DNA of 64,000 nt from Adlercreutzia equolifaciens (GTDB lineage Bacteria > Actinomycetota > Coriobacteriia > Coriobacteriales > Eggerthellaceae). Within the stretch, counting starts at the first letter, position 1. The number at the start of each line of letters is the position of its first letter. This document shows positions 1-7,371 of the stretch, one piece after another. Position numbers and translations under genes: made by a program. Where the stretch lies: positions 868,001-932,000 of the forward strand of contig NZ_JARFIK010000001.1 in NCBI RefSeq assembly GCF_029076695.1, given 5' to 3'. The notes under the pieces were generated by a model. It was not told the DNA's origin, did no database searches, and worked only from the letters and a program-made list of their open reading frames with translations.

Positions 1-1
1 C

Positions 2-235
2 TCGGTGTCCATGATCCTCGGTCCCTTCTGGGCCATTCCCAACGAAATTACCCAGCCGCAAATTGCCGGCCAGTGCACGGGCGAGCTCACCATGCTCTCC
101 AATATCGGCGGCATTGTGGTGGCGCCGGTGTTCGCTGCGCTCATCGACAGCACGGGCACGGCCCTCATCTGCCTGGGCATCTGCGTGGCCGTGGGCGTGA
201 TCAGCTTCCTGTGCGCCCGCTTCATTCACCAGTAG
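2..235 (+). CDS. MFS transporter, C-terminal end (partial)
   Basis: This is the last 77 residues of a membrane protein whose start lies before the window. Two hydrophobic segments are visible, one around a short LSNIGGIVVAPVFAALID stretch and one ending in a Phe-Leu-Cys-Ala run before a short basic tail. The pattern of a glycine-rich helix, a short loop ending in ID, and a last helix fits TM11-TM12 of a major facilitator transporter. The next gene begins 75 nt later on the same strand with no clear terminator between, so it probably heads the SDR operon and moves a substrate or product of those enzymes. The substrate cannot be told from this fragment. Confidence 0.6.
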   Translation, partial: SVSMILGPFWAIPNEITQPQIAGQCTGELTMLSNIGGIVVAPVFAALIDSTGTALICLGICVAVGVISFLCARFIHQ

Positions 236-310
236 GGCTCTGGGTTTCGGGCTCCCGCGCCAAGCCGCGATAGCGGAAGGGCGCGAAATCGATCGAGAAA
301 GGATCGCTTT

Positions 311-1120
311 ATGGAAGACAAGAAGGTAGTCATTATCACCGGGGCTGCTATGGGTATTGGCAAAGCGGCCGTGGACCGCTTCGGCCGCGCGGGCTGGCAG
401 ATTGCCGCCGTCGACTGGAACGGCGAGGCGCTGGCCGCCACCGAGGCCGAGATGACCGGGAAGGGCTATGCCGTCGACGCCTATGTGCTGAACGTGGCCG
501 ACTACGACGCCTGCGCCGCCATGGTGACTGATGTGGAGGCGAAGTACGGACGCATCAACGGCCTGTACAACAACGCGGGCATCTTGGGCGACCGCGACGG
601 CATCCTGGGCTTTGACCACGAGACGGTCAAAGACGCCTTCGAGGTGAATGTGTTTGGTTCGTTGAACCTCATTCAGCTGGTGGCCCGCGTCATGGATCGC
701 TTGGGCATCCAGGGCGCCATTGTCAACACCACCTCCATTAACGCCGAGGTGGGCACATGGGATCCCATCGGCTACATCGGCTCGAAGGGTGCCATGAAGG
801 CCATCACCCAGGGCGCCGCTTTCCATCTGGGTGCTCAGGGCATCCGCGTGAACGCCGTGTCTCCCGGTGCCACCATCACGCCCATGGCGGCTAGCGTCTA
901 CGACGTGCCGCCGGCGCGGGAGGCTGTGGCCCTGAACCACAATCGCCACCGCTGGATCACCCCCGAAGAGGTGGCTAACGCGGCTTTCTGGCTCATCTCC
1001 GATGAGGCCTCGGGCGTGAACGGCATTGTGGTGGCCGTCGATGACGGCTATGCCACGGGCAAGGGCGCCGATCTGCTGGGCATTTTCGAGGAGTGGGAGA
1101 GCGAGCACCCGCAGGCTTAG
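311..1120 (+). CDS. Short-chain dehydrogenase/reductase (SDR)
   Basis: A 269-residue cytosolic NAD(P)-dependent oxidoreductase of the classical SDR family. The cofactor motif TGAAMGIG is at residues 10-17, NNAG at 87-90, and the catalytic Ser142, Tyr155 and Lys159 (YIGSK) are all present. Asp35 at the end of the second strand suggests NAD(H) rather than NADP(H). The ATG is preceded by GAAAGGA. It lies between the MFS gene and a second SDR, so the set probably oxidises or reduces an imported alcohol or ketone. Steroid, bile acid or sugar-alcohol substrates are all possible and the sequence does not decide. Family assignment is firm; substrate is unknown. Confidence 0.9.
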   Translation: MEDKKVVIITGAAMGIGKAAVDRFGRAGWQIAAVDWNGEALAATEAEMTGKGYAVDAYVLNVADYDACAAMVTDVEAKYGRINGLYNNAGILGDRDGILGFDHETVKDAFEVNVFGSLNLIQLVARVMDRLGIQGAIVNTTSINAEVGTWDPIGYIGSKGAMKAITQGAAFHLGAQGIRVNAVSPGATITPMAASVYDVPPAREAVALNHNRHRWITPEEVANAAFWLISDEASGVNGIVVAVDDGYATGKGADLLGIFEEWESEHPQA

Positions 1121-1218
1121 GCTCTCGCGTTTCTTCAAGTTCGTTGACAAGGGAGGCCTTCGCGCCCGGACGGAGGCACCGTCCCTTACAAGGGTTCCGG
1201 GAAGATTAGGAGGAGATC

Positions 1219-1989
1219 ATGAATCGTCTGGAAGGCAAGCGCGCCATTATCACCGGTGGTGCCAAGGGTCTCGGTCTGGCCACGGCTCAGCTGTTTGTAG
1301 AAGAGGGAGCGAAGATCGCCATCGTCGACTTCGACGGCGAGGCCGGCCGCGAGGCTGCCAAGGTGATCACCGAGGCTGGTGGCGAGGTGTACTTCCACGA
1401 GGTGGACGTGCGCGACGCCGAGGCCATCGAGGCCACCTTCGCCACCATCAACGAGGAGATGGGTGGCATCGACATCCTGGTCAACAGCGCCGGCGTAGTG
1501 GACTCGGGCGTCATCGCTCACGAGACGAGCATCGAGGAGTGGCGCGAGGTTATCGACACCGACCTGAACGGCTCGTTCATCACCTCGAAGTTCGCCGTGC
1601 CCTACATGCTCGGCAAGGGCGGCTCCATCGTGAACATCGCTTCCACGGCCGGCCTGTCCTCGGTGTGCGACGGCAACGCCCCCTACCATGCGGCCAAGGG
1701 CGGCGTGGTGCAGATGACCAAGAACTTCGGCATTTCCTACGCCAAGAAGGGCATCCGCTGCAACTGCGTGTGCCCCGGCACCACCCTCACCGACCTGGTG
1801 CGCAACGACCTCATCAACAAGTTCGGCAGCGTGGAGGAGGGCGAGCCGGTCTACGGCGCCATGCACCCCATGGGTCGTCTGGGCAAACCCATCGAGACCG
1901 CCTACGCCATCCTGTACCTGGCCTCTGACGAGGCGGCGTGGACCACGGGCGTGGCCCTGCCGGTGGACGGCGGCTTCACCGCTGCGTAA
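1219..1989 (+). CDS. Short-chain dehydrogenase/reductase (SDR)
   Basis: A 256-residue classical SDR. TGGAKGLG is at residues 12-19, NSAG at 89-92, catalytic Ser142, Tyr156 and Lys160 (YHAAK) are intact, and Asp37 favours NAD(H). The C-terminus ends in the usual PVDGGFTAA. A strong ribosome site, AGGAGGAGAT, sits just before the ATG. It is the second SDR in an apparent operon, about 100 nt after the first and 72 nt before a DUF169 gene. It resembles hydroxysteroid and 3-oxoacyl dehydrogenases in overall pattern, which is too general to name the substrate. A paired role with the upstream SDR, such as oxidation followed by reduction at the same carbon, is inference. Confidence 0.9.
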   Translation: MNRLEGKRAIITGGAKGLGLATAQLFVEEGAKIAIVDFDGEAGREAAKVITEAGGEVYFHEVDVRDAEAIEATFATINEEMGGIDILVNSAGVVDSGVIAHETSIEEWREVIDTDLNGSFITSKFAVPYMLGKGGSIVNIASTAGLSSVCDGNAPYHAAKGGVVQMTKNFGISYAKKGIRCNCVCPGTTLTDLVRNDLINKFGSVEEGEPVYGAMHPMGRLGKPIETAYAILYLASDEAAWTTGVALPVDGGFTAA

Positions 1990-2061
1990 AGCGCGGCAAT
2001 GCGAAGGAATGTGCGGGTGCCCTGTTTGGGGCAGGGCGCCCTTTAAGAGAGGAGAATTCCC

Positions 2062-2817
2062 ATGAAGCTCACTAAGCAGGAATGGCAGGATCTGAACAAC
2101 CGTCTGGTAATGGCGCTGCGCCCCCTCACCAACCCGGTGGCCATCAAGATGATCGACTCGCCCGAGGGCTTCGAGGAGTACGGCGACCTGAAGATGGCCA
2201 CCAACCCCTCCACTGGCTGCCAGATCATCGGCATCGCCGCCCACTTCCATATGACTATCGGCATCAAGCCGGAGAAATTCCTCACCACCTACTGCGGCGC
2301 CAACTGCGGCTGCTGCGAGCGCGATGAGGAGTGGCACGACGGCGTGCTGCTGGCCAACCCGCCCTACCCCTGGCACGGCAACCAGGACGCCTCCCGTGCC
2401 CATATGGAAAGCTATCTGGACACGCTGCCCGAGAAGCCCTATGCCGGCATGGTGGCCTCGCCGCTCGACGACAACGACATCGCCGAGCCCGACTGCATCT
2501 CGGTGCAGATTCAGGCTTCTGGGGCCTTCCATCTGCTGGCCGGCCTGATCGAGGCCGACTTCCAGTACCTGGAGTTCCCCTTCCGCGGCGAGTCCCAGTG
2601 CGTCGACACCTGGATGCGCACCATCAAGACCGGCAAGCCCGGCCTGTCCTTGGGTTGCCGCGGTGACCGCGCCCTGGGCAACCTACAGTCCGGCGAGGTG
2701 CGCGTGACGCTCACCTGCGAGCAGTTCGTGAAGGCCATCGAGGGCGTTGAGAATCTCATCAACCGCGGAGTGGACTACCCGTACTTCGCTCCCATCATGC
2801 TGCCCGACAACGTGTAG
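2062..2817 (+). CDS. DUF169 family protein
   Basis: A 251-residue soluble protein. The pattern of an N-terminal NPVAIKMID strand, a Cys-rich centre (CGANCGCCER, residues about 78-87) and a C-terminal SLGCRGDRALG segment followed by a VTLTCEQF strand matches the DUF169 family as I recall it. Members have no established enzymatic role. The clustered cysteines could hold a metal or Fe-S cluster, but that is inference. The ribosome site AGAGAGGAG precedes the ATG. It closes the MFS-SDR-SDR run and is followed by a repeat copy and a hairpin terminator, so it is probably the last gene of that operon. Confidence 0.65.
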   Translation: MKLTKQEWQDLNNRLVMALRPLTNPVAIKMIDSPEGFEEYGDLKMATNPSTGCQIIGIAAHFHMTIGIKPEKFLTTYCGANCGCCERDEEWHDGVLLANPPYPWHGNQDASRAHMESYLDTLPEKPYAGMVASPLDDNDIAEPDCISVQIQASGAFHLLAGLIEADFQYLEFPFRGESQCVDTWMRTIKTGKPGLSLGCRGDRALGNLQSGEVRVTLTCEQFVKAIEGVENLINRGVDYPYFAPIMLPDNV

Positions 2818-2866
2818 GGAGGCACATTGTCCGCAGCCTGGGGTGAGGAGGGTGAGACAGCCAGGT

Positions 2867-2895
2867 GAGACAGCCAACCGTCTGACTTGTCTCAT
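2867..2895. repeat. Palindromic repeat, intergenic copy
   Basis: A 29-nt unit with GAGACA at one end and TGTCTC near the other. A shorter partial copy (GTGAGACAGCC) lies directly before it at about 2852-2862. The same 29 nt recurs without change inside the FtsX-type permease gene at 35249-35277. It lies between the DUF169 stop and the terminator hairpin. Confidence 0.8.
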
Positions 2896-2919
2896 CGCCG
2901 GCAAAAGCCCTTGACAGTG

Positions 2920-2945
2920 GGGAGCCCCTTTGGGGCTCCCTTTGC
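2920..2945 (+). terminator. Rho-independent terminator after DUF169 gene
   Basis: A 9-bp perfect stem (GGGAGCCCC with GGGGCTCCC), 3-nt loop, followed by a T-rich stretch. It separates the MFS-SDR-SDR-DUF169 run from the next SDR gene. Confidence 0.75.
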
Positions 2946-3047
2946 TGTTTCGGGAACGGGGGCGTGACGGGTGCGGCGGCGAATGGTCCGAGGTCGGCGC
3001 GACGCGCTAGGATGGCAGAGTCAACCAACGATGCGAAGGAGCTTCCT

Positions 3048-3845
3048 ATGCGTTTGCAAGATAAAGTTGTAGTGGTCACGGCGGCAACGCGCGGTATTGG
3101 CGCGGCCATTGTGAAGGCGTGCGCCAACGAGGGCGCCACGGTGTACATCGGCGCCCGCAACATGGAGCGCGCCGAGGCCGAGGCGGCGGAGCTTACAGCC
3201 CAGGGCTTGAAGGTGAAGTGCGTCTACAACGACGCCTCGGTGCCCGACAGCTTCAAGGCCATGATCGACACGGTGGTGAAGAACGAGGGTCGCGTGGATG
3301 TGCTGGTGAACAACTTCGGCGGGACGAAGCCCGCCACCGACAAGGACATCACGACCACGGGCTACGAGGACTTCATCAAGAACATCGACGTGAACATCGG
3401 CAGCGTGTTCCTCGGCTGCCAGGCGGTCATCCCCGCCATGCGCGAGACGGGCGGCGGCTCCATCGTGAACATCAGCTCCATCGCTGGCAGCGTGCCCGAT
3501 ATCAGCCAAATCGCCTACGGCACGGCGAAGGCGGCCATCAACCACATGAGCAAATCCATGGCCGTGCAGCTGGCCCGCGCCGGTATTCGCGTGAACGTGG
3601 TGGCGCCCGGCATGACCGCCACCGATGCGGTGAACGACAACCTCACCGACGACTTCAAGAAGTTCTTCCTGCGCCACATTCCGCTGGGCCGCATGGCCGA
3701 CCCGGAGCACATCGCTGCGGCGGTCGTCTACTTCGCCAGCGACGAAAGCGCCTGCACCACGGGCCAGCTGCTGGAAGTCTCCGGCGGCTTCGGCTTAGCC
3801 ACCCCCATCTTCGCCGACGCCATGGACGCCGCCGTCGCGCGGTAG
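3048..3845 (+). CDS. SDR resembling 7-alpha-hydroxysteroid dehydrogenase
   Basis: A 265-residue SDR. The cofactor loop is TAATRGIG (residues 11-18), the usual NNAG is NNFG (88-91), and the catalytic residues are Ser144, Tyr157 and Lys161. Arg37 after the second strand suggests NADP(H). The NNFGGT variant, the VPDIS(Q)IAY stretch around the active site and the GGFGLATP end closely resemble clostridial 7-alpha-HSDH as I recall it, so bile-acid C7 oxidation is the leading guess. The start was placed at this ATG because GAAGGA lies 7 nt before it; a longer in-frame extension to 2964 has no such site. The last 48 nt are nearly repeated at 4791-4838. It is probably transcribed alone. Confidence 0.8.
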   Translation: MRLQDKVVVVTAATRGIGAAIVKACANEGATVYIGARNMERAEAEAAELTAQGLKVKCVYNDASVPDSFKAMIDTVVKNEGRVDVLVNNFGGTKPATDKDITTTGYEDFIKNIDVNIGSVFLGCQAVIPAMRETGGGSIVNISSIAGSVPDISQIAYGTAKAAINHMSKSMAVQLARAGIRVNVVAPGMTATDAVNDNLTDDFKKFFLRHIPLGRMADPEHIAAAVVYFASDESACTTGQLLEVSGGFGLATPIFADAMDAAVAR

Positions 3846-3865
3846 GGCCTCCGTGGCAAGGAAAA

Positions 3866-3909
3866 CAAGCCTGGCAACGCCAGATGCGACAAGAAGGAGC
3901 CTCTCGGGG
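3866..3909. repeat. Direct repeat, copy 1 (44 nt identical to 5116-5159)
   Basis: These 44 nt are identical to 5116-5159. In copy 2 they encode the end of a small basic protein; here that 5' coding part is missing, leaving a stranded 3' remnant that could read KQAWQRQMRQEGASRG. The right end forms the terminator hairpin after the SDR gene. Confidence 0.8.
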
Positions 3910-3922
3910 GCTCCTTTCTTTT
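3894..3922 (+). terminator. Rho-independent terminator after SDR gene
   Basis: An 8-bp stem (AAGGAGCC with GGCTCCTT), 7-nt loop and a following T-rich run. The same hairpin occurs at 5144 and, extended to 10 bp, at 7256. Confidence 0.75.
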
Positions 3923-3950
3923 GTTGTCGCAAGACGCTAGACGGGGAGCG

Positions 3951-4223
3951 CTACACGAACTGAACGACTAGCTTCTTTCCCATGCCGTCGGCAAGTTGCT
4001 GCAGAGTCTTTAGGGTGGGGCTTGATTTGCCGGTTTGCAGACGACTGAGAGCGCTCTGCTTCATTCCGCAGCGTTCGGCGAGCTCGCTTTGGGTAATGCC
4101 AAGCTCGTCTTGGGCGTCGAGAATGGCCTTAATGACGGCGTACTCCGGCTCGAGGCGCTCCCATTCCTCGGCGAACGCGGGGTCTTTCATCTGCTCGTTC
4201 AGATACTCTTTGAAGCTAAGCAT
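3951..4223 (-). CDS. higA: HigA-type antitoxin, XRE/HTH protein
   Basis: A 90-residue protein with a Cro/C1-type helix-turn-helix at about residues 40-75 (ITQSELAERCGMKQSALSRL, then SSPTLKTLQQLADGMG). The N-terminal 35 residues are acidic and likely bind the toxin. It overlaps the upstream toxin gene by 8 nt, in the toxin-first order typical of higBA. As in that family, it should neutralise the toxin and repress the shared promoter, probably at the palindrome at 4588-4607. It is convergent with the SDR gene, across a terminator. Confidence 0.85.
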   Translation of the reverse strand: MLSFKEYLNEQMKDPAFAEEWERLEPEYAVIKAILDAQDELGITQSELAERCGMKQSALSRLQTGKSSPTLKTLQQLADGMGKKLVVQFV

Positions 4224-4572
4224 GATTGCGCCTTCTTTCCCAATCGTTCTTGTAGCGAATCGCCCGGTTTAGCTCTCGCGAAGGTGTCTTCTGCGTCTTT
4301 TTCAGGAAACCGTTCGTAAGCACGATCAAGCCGTCCTGGTAGAAGAAGTAGAACACCCGAGCCTGTTCTCCCGAGGCGGGGATTCTCAGCTCGAAGATCC
4401 CGTTTCTCAGGTGCTTCGAGGCCGGCGGCCGTAGCTCGGCGCCCTTCTCGCTCAGCACCTCAAGATCGCGGAGGCATTTTGCTCGTTGATGCGCAGGGAG
4501 CGAATCGAGAAAATCACGCACAGGGATGCGTCCGTTTTCCTTTTCGTAGAAGACCATTTCGTAGTGACCCAT
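4216..4572 (-). CDS. higB: HigB-type toxin (Gp49-like, RelE superfamily)
   Basis: A 118-residue protein of the phage-derived Gp49-like/HigB family, ribosome-dependent mRNA interferases. Diagnostic stretches are PVRDFLDSL near the N-terminus, the KHLRNGIFELRI strand, RVFYFF, and LTNGFLKKTQKTP toward the C-terminus. The basic KKTQKTP segment is the usual site of RNA contact in the family. The ATG at 4572 was chosen because AGGAGGACAGT lies just upstream; an in-frame start 24 nt earlier lacks a ribosome site. It is the first gene of the higBA pair and is preceded by an A+T-rich region that contrasts with the flanks. Confidence 0.85.
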   Translation of the reverse strand: MGHYEMVFYEKENGRIPVRDFLDSLPAHQRAKCLRDLEVLSEKGAELRPPASKHLRNGIFELRIPASGEQARVFYFFYQDGLIVLTNGFLKKTQKTPSRELNRAIRYKNDWERRRNHA

Positions 4573-4587
4573 ACTGTCCTCCTCATA

Positions 4588-4607
4588 ATATAACAAAATA
4601 GTTATAT
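4588..4607. promoter_or_regulatory. Palindromic operator of higBA
   Basis: A perfect inverted repeat, ATATAAC, 6-nt spacer, GTTATAT, lies directly upstream of the higB ribosome site in A+T-rich DNA. The position suits autorepression by the HTH antitoxin. Confidence 0.6.
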
Positions 4608-4926
4608 GTCAAGCCATCTTAAGAATGGCTGGGAGGATCTTGCAGGTTAAGTCGCCCGATGCGCGTCTGCTAATTTCGACCGATGGGCTGTGACAGCAAT
4701 AAAGCTGCCCCTGCACTGGCTCTTACTAGCATTGTACCATACAAATGTACGCTACATTAAGAGAAAGAGTATTCGTTATCGAACTTGACAGCCACCCCCA
4801 TCTTCGCCGACGCCATGGATGCCGCCGTGCAGCGGTAGACGACAATCGATCGGCCTCGCCGGAGGCGTTGCGGCGCCGTGCTAGAATGGCGGCATTGTCG
4901 TCGAGCCTTGGAGGAGGTGAGAGGAA
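4608..4926. other. Intergenic region with a duplicated SDR gene end
   Basis: No full gene is seen here. The left part is A+T-rich and probably holds the higBA promoter. Positions 4791-4838 repeat the last 48 nt of the SDR gene at 3798-3845, including the stop codon, with 4 mismatches. The right part leads into the ribosome site of the small gene at 4927 and contains a TAGAAT that could be a -10 element. Confidence 0.6.
4791..4838 (+). pseudogene. 3' remnant of an SDR gene (duplicate of 3798-3845)
   Basis: The final 15 codons and the stop of the 7-alpha-HSDH-like gene recur here with only 4 of 48 nt different. There is no upstream coding sequence, so this is a stranded duplicate end. Together with the 44-nt repeat at 5116, it shows that the higBA module sits inside a partial tandem duplication. 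Confidence 0.7.
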
Positions 4927-5196
4927 ATGTCGAAGAAGCGCAAGCGGTCGGTGCCGGTGAGTGCGAAGGCAGCCCGGGCGGGCCACGCCTCACGCGACGT
5001 GGTGTGGCGCCAGTCGGCCGAAGAGGCAACGCTGGCGGGCAAGCCCCGCTACAACGGCTACGCCTGCGGCTACGGAGCCCACGGCCCCGCCAAGTACAGC
5101 CGCACGAAAGCCAAGCAAGCCTGGCAACGCCAGATGCGACAAGAAGGAGCCTCTCGGGGCTCCTTTCTTTACAGGCTTACAATGGAGCGCCGGTAG
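4927..5196 (+). CDS. Small basic protein of unknown function
   Basis: An 89-residue Lys/Arg-rich protein beginning MSKKRKRSVPV, with a central PRYNGYACGYGAHGPAKYSRTKAK stretch limited here to a general description: many Gly, Tyr and basic residues, and no membrane segment. I do not recognise the family. The ribosome site GGAGGTGAGAGGAA before the ATG is strong. Its last codons run through the terminator hairpin at 5144-5165 and overlap the end of the convergent radical SAM gene, so the true stop may be misjudged only if a frameshift exists. The 3' part is duplicated at 3866-3909. Nucleic-acid binding is possible from the charge alone. Confidence 0.5.
   Translation: MSKKRKRSVPVSAKAARAGHASRDVVWRQSAEEATLAGKPRYNGYACGYGAHGPAKYSRTKAKQAWQRQMRQEGASRGSFLYRLTMERR
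5116..5159. repeat. Direct repeat, copy 2 (44 nt identical to 3866-3909)
   Basis: Identical over 44 nt to 3866-3909. It covers the 3' coding part of the small basic protein and the left half of its terminator. Confidence 0.8.
5144..5170 (+). terminator. Rho-independent terminator, end of small basic gene
   Basis: Stem AAGGAGCC with GGCTCCTT, 6-nt loop and a T-rich tail, nearly the same as the hairpin at 3894. It lies between two convergent genes. Confidence 0.7.
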
Positions 5197-6107
5197 CAGG
5201 CGAGGGTGCCGTCGGCTGCCGAAGCCTTGGCGGCTTCCAGCTCGGCAACGAGGCGCTCCTTGTCGTGGGGAAGGCGCCCGGCCAGCTTCACGGGCATGGA
5301 AACGTGCTCGCAGCGAATTTCGGTGGGGCAGTCGAGCGCGCTAATGAGCGTCTGCAGCTCTTCCAAACGCTCGGTTTCGCTGGCCTCGCTGAACGTGCCG
5401 GCCTGCACATCTTGGTACAGCGGCGTGTCTTGGAACAGCGTGAGCGACGCCGTGTAGATGAGCATGGGGCGCAGCTGGTTGTACAGACGGGCCGACTCCA
5501 AGGCATTAGCGTCTCCGTAGTCCGCACCGCCCAGGCCGTTGATGAACTGGCCCACCCAGGTGAGCCCTGCCGCATCCACCTTGCTCATCTGCTCAAGAGC
5601 GAAAGCGGAGTCATAGCCCTTGTTCATGCGCCTCAGCAGGAAATCGTCACCGGTTTCCACGCCCACGGTCAGGCGGCTGTACCCGGCATCGCGCAGGCGC
5701 TCTAGTTGGGACACCGTCTTATTGCGGAAGTTGGTTACCCGCGCGAAGGCGCCGATGCTCGTCACCCAGGGCAGCTTCTCGTAAATGAGTTCGGCCACTT
5801 CCATGAGACGATCGTAGGGGGCCACAAACGAATCGGCCCCCTGCAGCCAGACGCGGTTGTAATGGCGCCAGGGCGAGTGCGCCAGCTCGTCCAGGTCGGC
5901 TGCCACCTCGTTCATGTCCGAGATGGCGAACTTGGCGTCTTTGTAAAAGGTACAGAACTTGCACTTGTTGTGGGAGCAACCCGAGGTGATCTGCAGAAAT
6001 TCGCAGCCGGCCTCGAAGGGTGGCCGCACGATACCGCTCGCGAAATGCACGTTGGTCTCCTGTTCTCGCAGGTAAGTTGTTTCAGGTGCAGTATCATAGA
6101 TAGCCAA
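5169..6107 (-). CDS. Radical SAM protein
   Basis: A 312-residue radical SAM enzyme that would use a [4Fe-4S] cluster to cleave S-adenosylmethionine. The cluster cysteines are Cys44, Cys49 and Cys52 in GCSHNKCKFC, a CX4CX2C spacing instead of the common CX3CX2C. I recall this spacing from a subgroup annotated only as radical SAM protein. The SAM-binding region continues with TSIGAFAR and the TVGVETGDD motif typical of Elp3/HemN-like members. No second cluster or RNA-binding domain is visible. The gene stands alone, divergent from an HxlR regulator 41 nt away, and the substrate is unknown. Confidence 0.85.
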   Translation of the reverse strand: MAIYDTAPETTYLREQETNVHFASGIVRPPFEAGCEFLQITSGCSHNKCKFCTFYKDAKFAISDMNEVAADLDELAHSPWRHYNRVWLQGADSFVAPYDRLMEVAELIYEKLPWVTSIGAFARVTNFRNKTVSQLERLRDAGYSRLTVGVETGDDFLLRRMNKGYDSAFALEQMSKVDAAGLTWVGQFINGLGGADYGDANALESARLYNQLRPMLIYTASLTLFQDTPLYQDVQAGTFSEASETERLEELQTLISALDCPTEIRCEHVSMPVKLAGRLPHDKERLVAELEAAKASAADGTLACYRRSIVSL

Positions 6108-6148
6108 CGAAAAGATAAGTACTGGCTTTAGAGTAAGGCACTGGCATT

Positions 6149-6529
6149 ATGGAAAGCGTAGAATCCAAAACCGTCAACGCGGACGGGCAGACCATCGACG
6201 AGTCGCAGTTCGAGGGCACCGGCTACAGCTACACCATGTCGCTCATTTCCGGTAAGCACAAGATGGTCATCCTGTACTGCCTCATGGAGTTCCAGCCCGT
6301 GCGCTTCAACGAGATGCGCCGCTACTTGGGCCGTATCTCGGACAAAACGCTCTCGCAGAACCTGAAGGAACTGGAGGCCGACGGCCTGATCGAACGGCGC
6401 GAGTATCCGCAGATTCCCCCCAAGGTGGAATACCGTCTCACCGAGCGCGGCGCCTCGCTCATGGAGGTGCTCGACCAGCTGTGCGTATGGGGCCAGGAAA
6501 ACCGCCAGCCGGGGAGAAGACCTCTTTAA
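6149..6529 (+). CDS. HxlR-family transcriptional regulator
   Basis: A 126-residue winged-helix regulator of the HxlR type. Residues about 30-110 show the family pattern: SGKHKMVILYCL, RFNEMRRYLGRISDKTLSQNLKELEADGLI, then a wing (YPQIPPKVEYRLTERG). It has no ligand domain; members often sense redox or aldehyde stress. It is divergent from the radical SAM gene and 135 nt upstream of a flavodoxin-like reductase on the same strand, so the reductase is a likely target. No strong ribosome site precedes the ATG. Confidence 0.85.
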   Translation: MESVESKTVNADGQTIDESQFEGTGYSYTMSLISGKHKMVILYCLMEFQPVRFNEMRRYLGRISDKTLSQNLKELEADGLIERREYPQIPPKVEYRLTERGASLMEVLDQLCVWGQENRQPGRRPL

Positions 6530-6664
6530 GCTTTCCAAAGAAAAGTACCTGAAACACCGGTTAGTACCTTTCTTATAAGTGCGTACTTGCGCGTTGTCCG
6601 TCCGCGGCTTTCAATAGGGGCAGGACGAGAAACCGCGCAGCGCGCCACGAGAGAGGAACAACCT

Positions 6665-7210
6665 ATGGGAAAGAACATCGTCGTCATCACCGGCAGTCCG
6701 CGCAAGAACGGAAATAGTTTTGCCATGGTGGACGCCTTCACCGAGGCTGCCGAGAAGCTCGGCCACAAGGTAATGCGCTTCGACGCGGCGTTCTCCAACG
6801 TAGGCGGCTGCCATGCCTGCGAAACCTGCTTCAAGAGCGGCAAGGCCTGCACCTATGACGATGACTTCAACACCATTGCTCCGGCCCTTCTTGAAGCCGA
6901 TGGCATCGTGTTCGCCGCGCCGGTGTACTGGTACTCCTTCCCGGGACAAATCAAGAACACCATCGACAAGATGTACTCGTTTTGTATCGGCGGCAAGGAT
7001 TTCGCCGGCAAGAAACTCGGCCTCATCACCTGCTGCGAGGAAGAGGATCCTGCCGTAATGGACGGCATTCGCATTCCAACTGAGCGAATTGCCGCGCTAA
7101 TGAAGTGGGATGTGGTCGGCGAGGTGTGCATCCCCGGCGTGTTGGAAGCCGGAGCCATCGAAAAGACCGACGGTTGCGCCCAAGCAGCAAAACTGGCGGA
7201 GGCGTTCTAG
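6665..7210 (+). CDS. NADPH-dependent FMN reductase / flavodoxin-like protein
   Basis: A 181-residue flavodoxin-fold protein. The phosphate-binding loop for FMN is GSPRKNGNS near the N-terminus, and APVYWYSFPGQIKNTIDK in the middle is the usual flavin and dimer contact of NAD(P)H:quinone or iron-sulfur flavoprotein reductases. The CHACETCFKSGKAC segment (residues about 44-57) is a cysteine cluster like that of iron-sulfur flavoproteins, although a cluster is not proven. The start is set by GAGAGGAACAACCT before the ATG; the longer frame to 6587 lacks a site. It ends just before a strong terminator. Confidence 0.8.
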   Translation: MGKNIVVITGSPRKNGNSFAMVDAFTEAAEKLGHKVMRFDAAFSNVGGCHACETCFKSGKACTYDDDFNTIAPALLEADGIVFAAPVYWYSFPGQIKNTIDKMYSFCIGGKDFAGKKLGLITCCEEEDPAVMDGIRIPTERIAALMKWDVVGEVCIPGVLEAGAIEKTDGCAQAAKLAEAF

Positions 7211-7255
7211 CCGCTTTGCTGAAAGCAAGCAATCTCGATATAGTCATGTGCGATC

Positions 7256-7286
7256 GGAAGGAGCCTCTCGGGGCTCCTTCCTTTTT
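7256..7286 (+). terminator. Rho-independent terminator after flavoprotein gene
   Basis: A perfect 10-bp stem (GGAAGGAGCC with GGCTCCTTCC), 6-nt loop and five T. It is an extended member of the hairpin family at 3894 and 5144. Confidence 0.85.
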
Positions 7287-7327
7287 GCGTACGACGAATG
7301 AGTGGGTTGCGCATGCCCTGCGAGTCT

Positions 7328-7357
7328 CCTAAACTATCACTAAAGTGATAGTTTAGG
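7328..7357. promoter_or_regulatory. 14-bp perfect palindromic operator
   Basis: CCTAAACTATCACT, 2-nt spacer, then its exact reverse complement. It sits 14 nt before the ATG of the DUF3990 gene and just upstream of the ribosome site. It is the obvious binding site for the XRE domain encoded by the second gene of this pair. Confidence 0.75.
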
Positions 7358-7371
7358 AAGGGAGGGGCAGC

